Positions 17,529 to 26,803 of a stretch of 64,000 nt of DNA are shown in pieces. How positions within the stretch are numbered: position 1 is the first letter of the stretch; the number at the start of each line of letters is the position of its first letter. This DNA comes from Corallococcus coralloides DSM 2259 (GTDB lineage: Bacteria > Myxococcota > Myxococcia > Myxococcales > Myxococcaceae). The notes beneath the pieces are model-generated. The model was not told the origin of the DNA. It saw only the letters and a list, made by a program, of their open reading frames with translations, and made no database searches. Made by a program: the position numbers and the translations under genes. Where the stretch lies: positions 8,716,328-8,780,327 of the forward strand of contig NC_017030.1 in NCBI RefSeq assembly GCF_000255295.1. Direction: 5' to 3'.

Positions 17529-18034
17529 CGGAACGGTTGGAATTGATTCAGGGAGACATCACGCGCATCGCGGCGGATGCGATCGTGAACGCGGCGAACT
17601 CCGGCCTGTCGGGTGGTGGCGGCGTGGACGGTGCCATCCACCGCGCGGCGGGGCCGGAGCTGCTCGCGGAGTGCCGCACGGTGGGCCGCTGTCCCACGGG
17701 CGAGGCGCGCATCACACGGGGATACCGGCTGCCCGCGGCCCACGTCATCCACGCGGTGGGCCCTTCGTGGTGGGGCGGGGACCGCGGCGAGGACGAGTTG
17801 CTGGCCTCGTGCTACCGGAGCACGTTCGCGCTGATGGAGCAGCACGGGCTGCGCACGGTGGCGTTCCCCGCCATCTCCACGGGCGCCTACGGCTTCCCCA
17901 TCGAACGGGCCGCCCCCATCGCCCTGCGGGAGATCCGCGCGGCCCTGGCGCGCCGGCCGGAGCTGGAGCGCGTCACCGTGGTGCTCTTCAGCGAGCAGGA
18001 CTTGAAGGTGTATCAGCGGGCGCTGGGCGCGTAG
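17525..18034 (+). CDS. Macro-domain protein (ADP-ribose binding or hydrolase)
   Basis: 169 residues, single macro domain. Motifs: [20 protein letters not shown] (N-terminal ADP-ribose site), [27 protein letters not shown], and the phosphate loop [11 protein letters not shown]. This pattern is that of the O-acetyl-ADP-ribose deacetylase/YmdB-like branch. It likely removes or binds ADP-ribose derivatives in the cytoplasm. Its ATG overlaps the DUF4230 stop, an unexplained pairing of a membrane-anchored and a cytoplasmic protein. It ends one base from the convergent TPR gene stop. Confidence 0.9.
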   Translation: MTERLELIQGDITRIAADAIVNAANSGLSGGGGVDGAIHRAAGPELLAECRTVGRCPTGEARITRGYRLPAAHVIHAVGPSWWGGDRGEDELLASCYRSTFALMEQHGLRTVAFPAISTGAYGFPIERAAPIALREIRAALARRPELERVTVVLFSEQDLKVYQRALGA

Positions 18035-18035
18035 G

Positions 18036-19286
18036 TCACGCGCTCCGCAACACATCGCCCTCCAGGACGAACGACCCGGGCACGCCGTCCGGCGCGTGCC
18101 CCAGCGCGGCGAGCCTCCGCACCGATTCACCGTCCGAGTCGCGGCACAGGAGCGCCACCTCGCGCCGGCCCAGGCTCACGCGCAGCGGGCCTCCGCCCGT
18201 GGCGGCCTCCAGCCTGCGGCGCTGTGCCTTCGTGAGCAGCCGTGCGCCGTCGTGCCCGTCGCCGCCCGTTACCGCCCAGACGCCGGAGAACGCCTCCGCC
18301 AGCCGCACCACGCCCTGGTCGATGACGACGGGCCGCACGTCCGCGGGCCGCAGCTCCAGGTTGTGCCACGCCGCCGCGTCCACCGCTTCGAGCGTGAGCC
18401 CTGCTTCCTTCAGCGCGGAGGCCGGCAGGTAGCGCACGAACTCCGCGTCCTCCAGCACGTAGAAGACCTCCAGCCCCTCGGGCCCTGGACGGAACAGCGC
18501 ACCCTGGGTCCCCGCCACGAAGCCCGAGGGCCGCAGCACCGGGCGCAGCGCCTCCAGGGACACCCCCGTGGGCCCCACGCCCGAGGACAATCCCCCCAGC
18601 CGTGACGCCAGCGCATCCACGTGCGCGGTGAGCCCCTGCGGAGCCTCCTGATACGCGGCATACAGCGAGCCCACGTCCACGCGGCCCACACCGCCCGAGG
18701 CCAGCTTCACCAGCAGGTCGCGGCCCTGACGCCGGAAGGCCACGCCCGCGCGGCCCAGCGCGGCGGTGAGCGCGGCGGTGAACTCCGGGCGCAGCACCTG
18801 CTCCTCGGGCGCGGGCGGCGGAGGCAGGTCCGCGGCCTCCAGCTCCGCGCGCAGCAGCTTCGCCTCCGCGTCGAAGGGGTCTCGCTCCACGGCCTCCGCC
18901 ACGTAGGCGCGAGCGCGGGCACCCTCGCCCTGCCGCAGCGCGAGCACGGCCAGCACCTTGAGTGCCTCCGGATCGCCGGGGCTCAGGACCAGCGCCTCCC
19001 GCAGCTCGGCTTCCGCCTCCCGGTGCCGCTCCAATCCGAGCAGCGCTCGCGCGAGGCCCAGGCGCACCTGGAGGTCCTTGGGGAAGTCCCGCCGCAGGGC
19101 CTGCATCAATGGCAGGGCTTCGCGCTCCGCGTCCGCGTTGACCAGCGCATGCGCCACGGTGAGGCGCAGCGTGGGCCCGGGCGTGCGCGCGGCCTCGTCC
19201 CGCAGCGCCTCCAGCTCCGCGCCGCTGAGCACTTCACCCGCCTCCACCTTGCGGCGCAGGCGCTCCAGTTCCGCCGGGGAAATCAC
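18036..19286 (-). CDS. TPR protein with C-terminal YtpQ/DUF1444-like domain
   Basis: 416 residues, no signal. The N-terminal ~150 residues contain three or four tetratricopeptide repeats (LVNADAEREALPLMQALRR, ALLGLERHREAEAELREAL, LALRQGEGARARAYVAEAV). The rest resembles the DUF1444/YtpQ fold (LEVFYVLEDAEFVRYLPASAL, AAWHNLELR, and a terminal FVLEGD), but that assignment is tentative. Probably a cytoplasmic scaffold protein. It shares the strand with, and lies 34 bp after, the hybrid kinase gene is on its far side; the kinase stop (19321) precedes this start, so co-transcription from the kinase promoter is plausible. Confidence 0.65.
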   Translation of the reverse strand: MISPAELERLRRKVEAGEVLSGAELEALRDEAARTPGPTLRLTVAHALVNADAEREALPLMQALRRDFPKDLQVRLGLARALLGLERHREAEAELREALVLSPGDPEALKVLAVLALRQGEGARARAYVAEAVERDPFDAEAKLLRAELEAADLPPPPAPEEQVLRPEFTAALTAALGRAGVAFRRQGRDLLVKLASGGVGRVDVGSLYAAYQEAPQGLTAHVDALASRLGGLSSGVGPTGVSLEALRPVLRPSGFVAGTQGALFRPGPEGLEVFYVLEDAEFVRYLPASALKEAGLTLEAVDAAAWHNLELRPADVRPVVIDQGVVRLAEAFSGVWAVTGGDGHDGARLLTKAQRRRLEAATGGGPLRVSLGRREVALLCRDSDGESVRRLAALGHAPDGVPGSFVLEGDVLRSA

Positions 19287-19320
19287 GCGCGGACTCTACT
19301 CCCTCCGGAGCTCAGCCCCG

Positions 19321-21396
19321 TCAATGCGTTGTGTCGTGTTCAGCAGGCTCCTCCTCGCCCCGGTGCTGGGAGAGGAAGTCGTCCAGGGCGCCCACGTCGA
19401 TGGGCTTGCGGAACACGGCATCCACCTGCGCCAGGCTCGCGCGGTTCTGGCCGCGCACGTCCATGCCGGTGACGATGGCCAGCAGCGCCTGGGGCGTGCG
19501 CTGCCGCAGCTCGCGCGCCAGCTCCCAGCCCGTCATCTCCGGCATCACCGCGTCCAGCAGCGCGGCGTCGTAGGGGTGCTTCTCCCAGATGTGCAGGGCC
19601 ACTTCCGGGCTGTGCGCCACCTGCACCTCGTAGCCCTCCTCGCCCAGCACCTCCGCCATCATCCGCGCGTTGTCCAGGTCATCGTCCACCACCAGCACGC
19701 GGCGCGCGCGCCCGGGCATCCTCGGCATGCGCCCCACCGGCTGCGCTGTCGGCTGCGCGCCGGGCTCGGGAGCCCCCGTCGGCGCTTCGCGGAAGCGCGG
19801 CAGCCGCACGATGAAGCTCGCGCCCGAGCCGTCGCGCCGGTTCTCCACCGTCAGCTCCCCGCCCCAGCGCTGCACCTGCGTGCGCGCCACCGCCAGGAAC
19901 AGCGAGAACTGCGGCGCCCCCGGGTCCCGGCGCAGCGGGTCGAACAGGCCCGCCAGTTCATCCTGCGCGTAGGGCCGTCCCCCATCCTCGATGCGCAGGT
20001 CCAGCCAGTCCTCCCCGGCGGGACGCGAGCGGACCACCAGCGTGCCGCCACCCTCCATGCGGTCGCGCGCGGACAGCATCAGGTTGACGATGAGCTCGCG
20101 GAAGAAGCCCGCGTCCGCCTTCACGCCCCACGGGAACCCCAGGTCCAGCTCCGTGTGCACCGGGTGCTCGCGCTGCTCCAGCTCTCCCCGGGCCAGCTCC
20201 AGCGCCTCGCGCACCGTCTGGTCCACCGGCACGTTGCCCAGGCGCTCCTCGGTGCGCTGGACGCTGAACTCCTGCAGCCGCGCCACCAGCTCGCCAATGT
20301 TGCGCACCGTCTTGTCCAGCGCGTCGACGTGCTCGGGCTTGTATTCACGTTGCAGCAGCGTGATGCGCAGCCGCAGCACGTTGAGGAAGTTGTTGAGCGC
20401 GTGCGCGGCGCCGCTCGCCAGCTGCCCCAAGGCCTGCTGCCGGGTGCGCCGCAGCAGCTGTCCCTGGAGCCTGCGCACCTCGCCGTGCGCGTTCTCCAGG
20501 GCCTTGGTCTTCACCGCGGCCTCGGTGCGGTCGCTGAAGGTCTGGATGACGCCCGCGAGGACGTGGTCTTCCTCCCACACCGGCGTGGCGCTCATCTCCA
20601 GCGTGGCGTCCCCGCCGCCCAGGCGCTCCACCTGCATCATCACGCCGCGCACCGGCGCCTTCTCGCGCAGCGCGCGCAGGAAGGGCATGTCCTGCACCTT
20701 GAAGGGCTCGCCCGTGGGGTGCCGCGCGTTGACCTGGGTGAGCACGGGCCCCAAGGAGCCCGTGGCGCGCGCGCCCACCACCGCGCGCATGGGCACGCCC
20801 ATCAGGCGGCTCACCGGCGGCGTGGCGAAGGACACCATGCCGTCCGTCTCCGCCAGCAGGATGCCCACCTCCACGTGGTTGAGCACCGACTCCATCACCG
20901 CCGCCTCGCGGAAGCGCACCTCCTCCGTCTTGAGCACGCGCGCGTAGGAGGCCTGCGCGGACGCGTCTGCCTCCCACACCAGCTCCGACACCAGCTCCGC
21001 CACGTCCGCGTGGATGACGCCTCCGTTGCGGCGTGCATAGACGTAGAGCAGCACCTCCTGGAGCGACTTGAACTCGCGGGTCAGGTCCTCGGGTTCGAAG
21101 TTCTGGTCGTACCGGAAGGCCCCATGCGACCGCACCACCTCCGGCCACAGCCGCACCGCGTCCTCGCCCCGGTCCTCGAGCAGCCGGGCAAGCTCATCCA
21201 ACAGATGGCGCAGCGGTGCGCGCAGGTCCCGGCCGGGGACCTCCACCTCGTACGTCTCCGCGCGCAGGCGCTTGGACCACAGGCGCGTGATGCGCTCGCC
21301 CTCGTCCGAGAGCAGGCCTGACAGCGCGGTGATGGCGGTATCGGAAGAAGGCACGCTCAAGGGCGCACGATGCGCACGCCCCAGGCGCCCGGCCAC
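19321..21396 (-). CDS. Hybrid sensor histidine kinase/response regulator
   Basis: 691 residues. The N-terminal ~150 residues look like an RsbR-type helical sensor (VLLYVYARRNGG); a PAS domain covers about 160-290. The dimerisation helix carries His332 and a C-terminal receiver carries phospho-acceptor Asp615 (LLDAVMPEMTG), with the DDD pocket and a Lys in FRKPID. The ATPase region has an N-box variant (VNLMLSARDRM) and IEDGG. The family H-E-x-N-N motif reads HALNN, with Ala333 where Glu is usual. The start is a GTG; GTG 21354 is an alternative. It is divergent from the DUF2270 gene. Confidence 0.82.
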   Translation of the reverse strand: MAGRLGRAHRAPLSVPSSDTAITALSGLLSDEGERITRLWSKRLRAETYEVEVPGRDLRAPLRHLLDELARLLEDRGEDAVRLWPEVVRSHGAFRYDQNFEPEDLTREFKSLQEVLLYVYARRNGGVIHADVAELVSELVWEADASAQASYARVLKTEEVRFREAAVMESVLNHVEVGILLAETDGMVSFATPPVSRLMGVPMRAVVGARATGSLGPVLTQVNARHPTGEPFKVQDMPFLRALREKAPVRGVMMQVERLGGGDATLEMSATPVWEEDHVLAGVIQTFSDRTEAAVKTKALENAHGEVRRLQGQLLRRTRQQALGQLASGAAHALNNFLNVLRLRITLLQREYKPEHVDALDKTVRNIGELVARLQEFSVQRTEERLGNVPVDQTVREALELARGELEQREHPVHTELDLGFPWGVKADAGFFRELIVNLMLSARDRMEGGGTLVVRSRPAGEDWLDLRIEDGGRPYAQDELAGLFDPLRRDPGAPQFSLFLAVARTQVQRWGGELTVENRRDGSGASFIVRLPRFREAPTGAPEPGAQPTAQPVGRMPRMPGRARRVLVVDDDLDNARMMAEVLGEEGYEVQVAHSPEVALHIWEKHPYDAALLDAVMPEMTGWELARELRQRTPQALLAIVTGMDVRGQNRASLAQVDAVFRKPIDVGALDDFLSQHRGEEEPAEHDTTH

Positions 21397-21528
21397 CCGT
21401 CCCCCGTCGCCTCGTGGTGCGGCAATGTCAGGCGTTCCACACGAACCCCTCCATCATGGGCCCCGAGCGCCCGCCTGCCCGGCCGCCCTGGCGGCGGCGA
21501 GCGGTCGTCCCCACCTTTCCAGGCACGG

Positions 21529-22314
21529 ATGAGCACGAAGGAGCACAGGAAGAACGACCTGGAGCAGCCTGAGATCTCTCAGCAGGCCATGGCGCAGCTC
21601 TTCCGTGGCGAGCTGAGCCGCTCGGACACGTGGCGCACGCGCCTGGACACCACGACGAACTGGGCGCTCACCACCACGGCGGCGGTCATCTCCTTCGGCT
21701 TCGCGTCGCCGGAGAGCTCGCACGTCACGTTCCTGGTGGGCATCTGGATGGTGGTGTCCTTCCTGCTCATCGAGGCTCGGCGCTACCGCTACTACGACCT
21801 GTGGAACCGCCGCGTGCGCCTGCTGGAGGACGGCTGGTGGGCGCCGATGCTGCGGCACGAGCCGGTGGATCCGGACGCGCTGCGGGAGCTGGCGGTGGAG
21901 ATGTCCCGGCCGCAGATCCAGCTGTCGCTGGTGTCCGCCATCGCGACGCGGCTCAACCGCGCGTACGGGCCCATCCTCATCGTCCTGTTGGTGACCTGGT
22001 TCTTCAAGGTCTACAGCCATCCGCGGCCGCCGCGTGACTTCGGGGACTTCGTGGAGCGGGCGCACGTGGCCTGGATTCCAGGCCCGGTGGTGATGGCCTC
22101 GCTGCTGTTCCTCACCGTGGCGGCGGCGTACCTCTTCACCGCTTCCTTCTTCATCCGGGCGCCGCTGGGCGAGCTGCGCACCCGGCCGCGTGGACGCAGG
22201 GCCGCGCTGTGGGAGTCCTTCTACCGGCCCTACGCCATCCAGCGCCGCAAGCGCCCGCGGCCCCCGGGCGTCCGAGCCGGCGCGCCGCGCCCGCCAGCCC
22301 CGTTCGACCACTGA
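21529..22314 (+). CDS. DUF2270 membrane protein
   Basis: 261 residues. The signature segment RLDTTTNWALTTTAAV, followed by a membrane helix and FLLIEARRYRYYDLW, identifies DUF2270. Four hydrophobic segments are visible: two near residues 45-85, one near 150 and one near 190, followed by a basic, Pro/Arg-rich cytoplasmic tail. Function unknown. The start is ATG 21529; longer frames upstream show no similarity. Confidence 0.8.
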   Translation: MSTKEHRKNDLEQPEISQQAMAQLFRGELSRSDTWRTRLDTTTNWALTTTAAVISFGFASPESSHVTFLVGIWMVVSFLLIEARRYRYYDLWNRRVRLLEDGWWAPMLRHEPVDPDALRELAVEMSRPQIQLSLVSAIATRLNRAYGPILIVLLVTWFFKVYSHPRPPRDFGDFVERAHVAWIPGPVVMASLLFLTVAAAYLFTASFFIRAPLGELRTRPRGRRAALWESFYRPYAIQRRKRPRPPGVRAGAPRPPAPFDH

Positions 22315-22485
22315 TCCACCTGGAGCATGGACGGGGCAGCCAGGGGCCCGCGCACCGGACGGGTCCTCCACGGCCCCTCCGCCGGCCGGACGGACCACCC
22401 GGGCTGATGGGGTCCATGCCCAGGGGTGAATCCCGGCTGCTTTCGCCCTTCCGGCCCTCCCGGATTTGTGGTGTGAACCGGGCCC

Positions 22486-23493
22486 ATGGCGAACACGCGC
22501 ACTGTGACGGTCATCAACGGCGACGGCATTGGTCCCGAGGTCTCGGCGGCCACCATCCGCGTCCTGGAAGCCCTCAAGGTCCCCCTGGAGTTCGAGTTCA
22601 AGGACGCGGGCACGGAAGTGGTGGCCAAGTTCGGCACCAACCTGCCCCACGAGACGGTGGAGGCCGTGCTGCGCAGCGGCGTGGCGCTCAAGGGCCCCAC
22701 CGGCACCGTCGTGGGCGGCGGCCTGCCTTCCGCGAACGTGGGCCTGCGCAAGCGGCTGGACCTGTACTCGTCCCTGCGCCCGGTGAAGAGCGTCCCCAAC
22801 GTCAAGACGCGCTACGAGAACGTCGACCTGGTGGTCGTGCGTGAGAACACCGAGGACCTCTACGCGGGCCTGGAGCACATCGTGGTGCCGGGCGTCGTGG
22901 AGGCCATCAAGGTCATCACGGAGAAGGCGTCCACGCGCATCGCCCGCTTCGCCTTCGAGTACGCCAAGAAGAACGGCCGCAAGAAGGTGTCCGCCATCCA
23001 CAAGGCGAACATCATGAAGCTGTCGGACGGCCTCTTCCTGGACTGCTGCCGCAAGGTGAGCCGCGAGTTCCCGGAGGTCGCGTACGACGAGGTCATCGTC
23101 GACAACCTCTGCATGCAGCTGGTGAAGGACCCGACCCGCTTCGACGTGATGGTGCTGGAGAACCTCTACGGCGACATCGTCAGCGACCTGTGCGCGGGCC
23201 TGGTGGGCGGCCTGGGCATGGTGCCGGGCGCCAACATCGGCGAGCGCACCGCCGTCTTCGAGGCCGTGCACGGCACCGCCCCGGACATCGCGGGCAAGGG
23301 CATCGCGAACCCCACCGCGCTGATGATGTCCGCGGTGATGATGCTGGAGTGGCTGGACCTGCGTGAGGCGTCCCAGCGCATGGCCAACGCCATCCAGAAG
23401 GTCTACGGCGGCGAGTCGAAGGTGCGCACCGGCGACCTGGGCGGCAGCGCCACCACGCGCGAGTTCACCGACGCCATCATCGCCGCGCTGTAA
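22486..23493 (+). CDS. icd: NAD-dependent isocitrate/isopropylmalate dehydrogenase family, probable isocitrate dehydrogenase
   Basis: 335 residues, the size of homo-oligomeric NAD-type isocitrate dehydrogenases. Motifs are NGDGIGPEV at the N-terminus, the substrate-binding [13 protein letters not shown] (the glutamate-containing form favours isocitrate over isopropylmalate), [31 protein letters not shown] and [17 protein letters not shown]. It oxidises isocitrate to 2-oxoglutarate in the TCA cycle. No leucine-biosynthesis neighbours are present, which supports isocitrate. It is followed by a strong intrinsic terminator at 23514-23554. Confidence 0.85.
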   Translation: MANTRTVTVINGDGIGPEVSAATIRVLEALKVPLEFEFKDAGTEVVAKFGTNLPHETVEAVLRSGVALKGPTGTVVGGGLPSANVGLRKRLDLYSSLRPVKSVPNVKTRYENVDLVVVRENTEDLYAGLEHIVVPGVVEAIKVITEKASTRIARFAFEYAKKNGRKKVSAIHKANIMKLSDGLFLDCCRKVSREFPEVAYDEVIVDNLCMQLVKDPTRFDVMVLENLYGDIVSDLCAGLVGGLGMVPGANIGERTAVFEAVHGTAPDIAGKGIANPTALMMSAVMMLEWLDLREASQRMANAIQKVYGGESKVRTGDLGGSATTREFTDAIIAAL

Positions 23494-23513
23494 TCCAGCG
23501 CACGCGATGCTTC

Positions 23514-23554
23514 GAAGGGGGCGGGAGGTTCTCCTCCGGCCCCCTTCCTGTTTT
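23514..23554 (+). terminator. Rho-independent terminator after isocitrate dehydrogenase
   Basis: Strong stem GAAGGGGGCGGGAGG / CCTCCGGCCCCCTTC with a four-base loop, followed by CTGTTTT. It ends at the stop codon of the convergent SUI1-like gene and could serve both directions. Confidence 0.8.
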
Positions 23555-23931
23555 CAGCCGACGGTGACCTTGCGGACGCCCCGCGCTTCCAGGAGCGCGG
23601 GAAGCCGTTCGCGCTGGTCGCCCTGCAACACCAGCGCGTCGTCCTCCACCACGCCACCGCAGCCCAGGCCGTTCTTGAGCGCCTTGAGCCAGGTGTCCAG
23701 CTGGGCGGCGGGCAGCCCCAGCTGCTCCACCACCGTCACCTCTTTACCGCCCCGGCCCTTGCGCTCCATGCGCACCACGGCGCGCGCGGGCCCCTTCGGC
23801 TCCGGCTTCTCCCGGGGCGGAGGAGGCGGCGACCCGGCGGGCAGCGCGTCCCGCTGCGCGGACAGGGCGGCGAAGGGGTTGTTGAAGGGCCCCGGCGGCG
23901 GGGCCTCGTCCTTCTTGTCGCGCTTGCCCAT
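23554..23931 (-). CDS. SUI1/eIF1-like translation factor (YciH family)
   Basis: 125 residues. The N-terminal ~45 residues are Pro- and Lys-rich and disordered; the C-terminal ~75 form the SUI1 domain with RMERKGRGGKEVTVVEQL, then LKALKNGLGCGGVVEDDALVLQGDQ. Bacterial YciH-type SUI1 proteins resemble eukaryotic eIF1 and can influence start-site selection; their bacterial role is poorly defined. It precedes the VKOR-DsbA gene direction-wise as the downstream member: the stop of the VKOR gene lies 24 bp before this start, so it may be the third gene of a cupin/VKOR operon. Confidence 0.85.
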   Translation of the reverse strand: MGKRDKKDEAPPPGPFNNPFAALSAQRDALPAGSPPPPPREKPEPKGPARAVVRMERKGRGGKEVTVVEQLGLPAAQLDTWLKALKNGLGCGGVVEDDALVLQGDQRERLPALLEARGVRKVTVG

Positions 23932-23955
23932 GGCGTCCTCTGCGCTCCGTGTCCC

Positions 23956-25365
23956 TTACGGGTGGGCGTGGCCCTCGTGGCCGGGGGCGCCGGTGCCCCG
24001 CGCGCGCGGAGGCGGCAGGGCGCTGAAGGCGGGGGCGTCGGGGTTGCCGCTCGCCAGCACCAGCGCGTAGATGAGCGGCGCGGACGGGGGCACCTCACGG
24101 CCGTTCACCAGCACCAGCGGCGTGCCCTGGATGTTGTAGCGCATGGCGTACTCGACATCCTGGCGCAGCTTCCCGATGGTCTCCGGCGCCGTCATGCACC
24201 CCTCCAGCTGCGGGCGCGCCACGGAGCCGGAGCTGGCGATCTCCATCACCTTGTCGGTGTCCAGGAAGGCCTGCGCGGCGAAGAGCTTCTCGCGCAGCTC
24301 CCAGAAGTCCTTCGCGCCCTCCAGGCACACCGTGGCCCGGGCCGCGGCGCAGCGCACGCTGAGCGCGTCAGGACCGCGGTTGGGGATGGCCGGGTTGCAC
24401 TGACCATCCAGCGGGAACTGCCGCGCCTCCACGGACAGCATGCCCTTGGGGGCGTGCTGCTTGATGAGGGCCAGCTCCTCCACCAACGACTTGCAGTGGG
24501 GGCACTTGCTGTCCGTCCACTCCAGCACCTTCACGGGCGCGTCCGCCGGGCCGTAGAGCGCGCGCGGCGGATAGGCCGCGAGCTTCGGCGTGCCCGACCG
24601 GTACATGGCCAGCGAGTCCGCCAGGAACTGCTTCTGGTCCTGCGGCAGGCTGGCGATGAACTCAGGCAGCGTGGTCGGCGGCGCGGGCGGGGGCGGCGGC
24701 ATGCCCGAGTTGGAGCTGGACGTGTTCTGCGCCTGCGTGGAGGCCACCGGCGGCAGGAAGGCGCCCGCCTTCGGCGCATGCGGCGTGGCCCGGCCGGGCA
24801 TCAGCATGGCCACGAAGGCGACGGCGGAGATGCCCACGGTCCACTTGAGCGTGTCGCCCCACTCGCCCGCCTGGGGCAGCAGGGGTCCGGGCAGGCCGCG
24901 CCAGGCGACGCCCGCGAACGCGAGCACCAGCACGTAGGTGCCCAGACACGTGGGGCACACCACGCCCACGCTCGCGCTGACGCTGGCGAAGACGGCGACG
25001 GAGACGACGCCCGCGAGCGCCAGCAGGCGCAGGCCGCTGGCCGCCGGACGCACCGAGCGGCCCGCCTTCGCCCACGCGAGGTACAGCGCGGCGAGGCCCA
25101 CGGCGGACAGGCCCCACACGAGCCCCAGGCCCGCGATGGGGATGCCCAGGGTGTCGTGCACGGAGCTGGCGAAGTCCGAGTTCCAGACGGTCTCGCAGTT
25201 GACGTGCTCGTTGATGCCGCAGGCGGTGGCGCCACCGGCGCGCAGCGTGAGCAGCTCCATCCATTGATAGACGGCGAGCGCACTGGTGAGGAGGCCCAGC
25301 ACCAGCAGCGCGAGTGCGCCACGGGTGGGGACGGGGGCGGCCGGGGTCGGGGCCTTCTTGCTCAT
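23956..25365 (-). CDS. VKOR-DsbA fusion, disulfide-forming membrane protein
   Basis: 469 residues. The N-terminal half is a vitamin-K-epoxide-reductase domain with about four membrane helices: the loop Cys pair (Cys49, Cys57) and the redox CPTC (137-140). After a Pro/Ser linker (about 195-235) comes a periplasmic thioredoxin-fold DsbA-like domain with CPHC (288-291) and the cis-Pro segment IQGTPLVLVNG. The two halves together oxidise Cys pairs in exported proteins and pass electrons to quinone, replacing separate DsbA and DsbB. A His-containing tail ends the protein (GHEGHAHP). ATG 25365 overlaps the stop of the cupin gene by ATGA. Confidence 0.88.
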   Translation of the reverse strand: MSKKAPTPAAPVPTRGALALLVLGLLTSALAVYQWMELLTLRAGGATACGINEHVNCETVWNSDFASSVHDTLGIPIAGLGLVWGLSAVGLAALYLAWAKAGRSVRPAASGLRLLALAGVVSVAVFASVSASVGVVCPTCLGTYVLVLAFAGVAWRGLPGPLLPQAGEWGDTLKWTVGISAVAFVAMLMPGRATPHAPKAGAFLPPVASTQAQNTSSSNSGMPPPPPAPPTTLPEFIASLPQDQKQFLADSLAMYRSGTPKLAAYPPRALYGPADAPVKVLEWTDSKCPHCKSLVEELALIKQHAPKGMLSVEARQFPLDGQCNPAIPNRGPDALSVRCAAARATVCLEGAKDFWELREKLFAAQAFLDTDKVMEIASSGSVARPQLEGCMTAPETIGKLRQDVEYAMRYNIQGTPLVLVNGREVPPSAPLIYALVLASGNPDAPAFSALPPPRARGTGAPGHEGHAHP

Positions 25366-25688
25366 GCGTGCTCCGGAGGGGGGGTCATCAGGACGAGGAG
25401 GCGGGCGTTGTCCGGGCCGTCATTGACGACGCCGTGTTCGGTGCCCGCGGGGGCGAAGAGGGTGGAACCGGGGCCATGCGCCGCTTCCTCGTCGCCGATG
25501 CGGAAGCGGCAGCTCCCCTCCAGCACGAGGTACACCTTGTCGGACGTGGCATGCCGGTGGGGCTTCTGCGCCTGGCCCGGGGCCAGGCAGTAGACGTCGA
25601 GGAAGAAGCGACCCGACTGGAAGACGGTGTGCTTCTGGAGCTTCTCTAAAGAGAAGCCCTGGAAGGCCGAAAGCTGCTTCACATCCAT
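25362..25688 (-). CDS. Small cupin-domain protein
   Basis: 108 residues, one cupin barrel. Metal-ligand motif PHRHATSDKVYLVLEG (two His and Glu) and the second motif PAGTEHGVVNDG. Length and form are typical of stand-alone cupins that bind a metal or small molecule; the substrate is unknown. First gene of an apparent cupin/VKOR-DsbA/SUI1 run, with a four-base overlap to the next gene. Divergent from ygfZ with only 38 bp between start codons, so their promoters must overlap. Confidence 0.82.
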   Translation of the reverse strand: MDVKQLSAFQGFSLEKLQKHTVFQSGRFFLDVYCLAPGQAQKPHRHATSDKVYLVLEGSCRFRIGDEEAAHGPGSTLFAPAGTEHGVVNDGPDNARLLVLMTPPPEHA

Positions 25689-25726
25689 CGTGGCATCCGC
25701 TCCTGCGCCTCTATATAGCGACGGGC

Positions 25727-26803
25727 ATGGAACCGCTGACGCTGCATTTTGTTCACGAGCAGGTGGGTGCTCGCTTCATTTCGGTGGGCGGCCGCGAGGT
25801 CGTGGCCGGGTATGGAGACGTGGGCGCGGAGTATGGCGCGGCCCGTGACGCAGTGGCACTGCACGATGCGTCCTACCGCGAAATCCTCCGGATAACGGGG
25901 GAGGATCGCGCCTCCTTCCTCCACGGCATGGTCACCCAGGAGGTGAAGAACCTCCCGGTGGGCTCGGCCGCCTATGGCGCCTTCCTCACGGTGAAGGGCG
26001 CCATGGTGGGAGACGCACGCATCCTCAAGCGGGAGGACGACCTCCTCCTGGACCTGGAGCCCGGCCTGGGCGCCAAGGTGCGGGAGTTCCTGGACAAATA
26101 CCTCATCTCCGAGGACGCGGAGCTGCACGACGGCACCCCGGACCAGGCCTGGCTCAAGCTGCTCGGCCCCCGGACGGCCCAGGTGCTGGCCGCCGTCCCG
26201 GGCGGCCCCCTGGAGCTTCCGGCGCCCCTGTCCAGCCGCAAGGCGACCCTCGCCGGGCAGGAGGTGTGGCTGTTGGGGACGGCGCTGCCGGGCGGGCTGG
26301 CCGGCGTGGACGTGCTGGTGCCGCGCGCGGGGCTGGAGGCGGTGTGGACGGCGCTGGTCCAGGCGGGCGGGGCGCACGGGCTGAAACCGCTGGGGTTCGA
26401 CGCGCTGGAGTTGGTGCGGGTGGAGGCGGGGGTGCCGCGCTACGGGCAGGACATGGTGGACACCACCATCCCCCTGGAGGCGAACCTCACGAACGCCATC
26501 TCCTACAACAAGGGGTGCTACATCGGGCAGGAGGTCATCGCCCGGGCCACCTTCCGCGGGCACATGAACCGCAAGCTGGCGGGGCTGCTGCTGGGTGAGA
26601 AGGACGTGGCGCCCGGCACGGAGCTGCGCCGCGGGGAGAAGAAGGTGGGCTGGGTGACCAGCGTGGTGACGTCCCCGGTGAAGGGCCAGCGGGTGGCGCT
26701 GGGCTACGTGCACCGCGACTCGCTGGAGCCGGGCACGGAGCTGACGCTGGGGGATGGCGCGGGCACCGTCACGGTGGCCGCCCTGCCCTTTACGGCTTCG
26801 TAG
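25727..26803 (+). CDS. ygfZ: YgfZ-type folate-binding iron-sulfur maturation protein
   Basis: 358 residues, related to glycine-cleavage T-proteins. The diagnostic YgfZ signature KGCYIGQEVIAR is present near residue 262, and FLHGMVTQEVKNLP near 64 is the folate-binding region. YgfZ helps maintain or repair certain iron-sulfur enzymes using tetrahydrofolate. Absence of other glycine-cleavage genes supports YgfZ over GcvT. Its stop overlaps the stop of the convergent small membrane-protein gene by 14 bp. Confidence 0.85.
   Translation: MEPLTLHFVHEQVGARFISVGGREVVAGYGDVGAEYGAARDAVALHDASYREILRITGEDRASFLHGMVTQEVKNLPVGSAAYGAFLTVKGAMVGDARILKREDDLLLDLEPGLGAKVREFLDKYLISEDAELHDGTPDQAWLKLLGPRTAQVLAAVPGGPLELPAPLSSRKATLAGQEVWLLGTALPGGLAGVDVLVPRAGLEAVWTALVQAGGAHGLKPLGFDALELVRVEAGVPRYGQDMVDTTIPLEANLTNAISYNKGCYIGQEVIARATFRGHMNRKLAGLLLGEKDVAPGTELRRGEKKVGWVTSVVTSPVKGQRVALGYVHRDSLEPGTELTLGDGAGTVTVAALPFTAS

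Noticed and set aside
25689-25726. TATATA-like box in the 38-bp gap between the cupin and ygfZ genes as a specific regulator site
   Set aside because: A plain A/T-rich promoter element is sufficient and no symmetry beyond CTATATAG is present.
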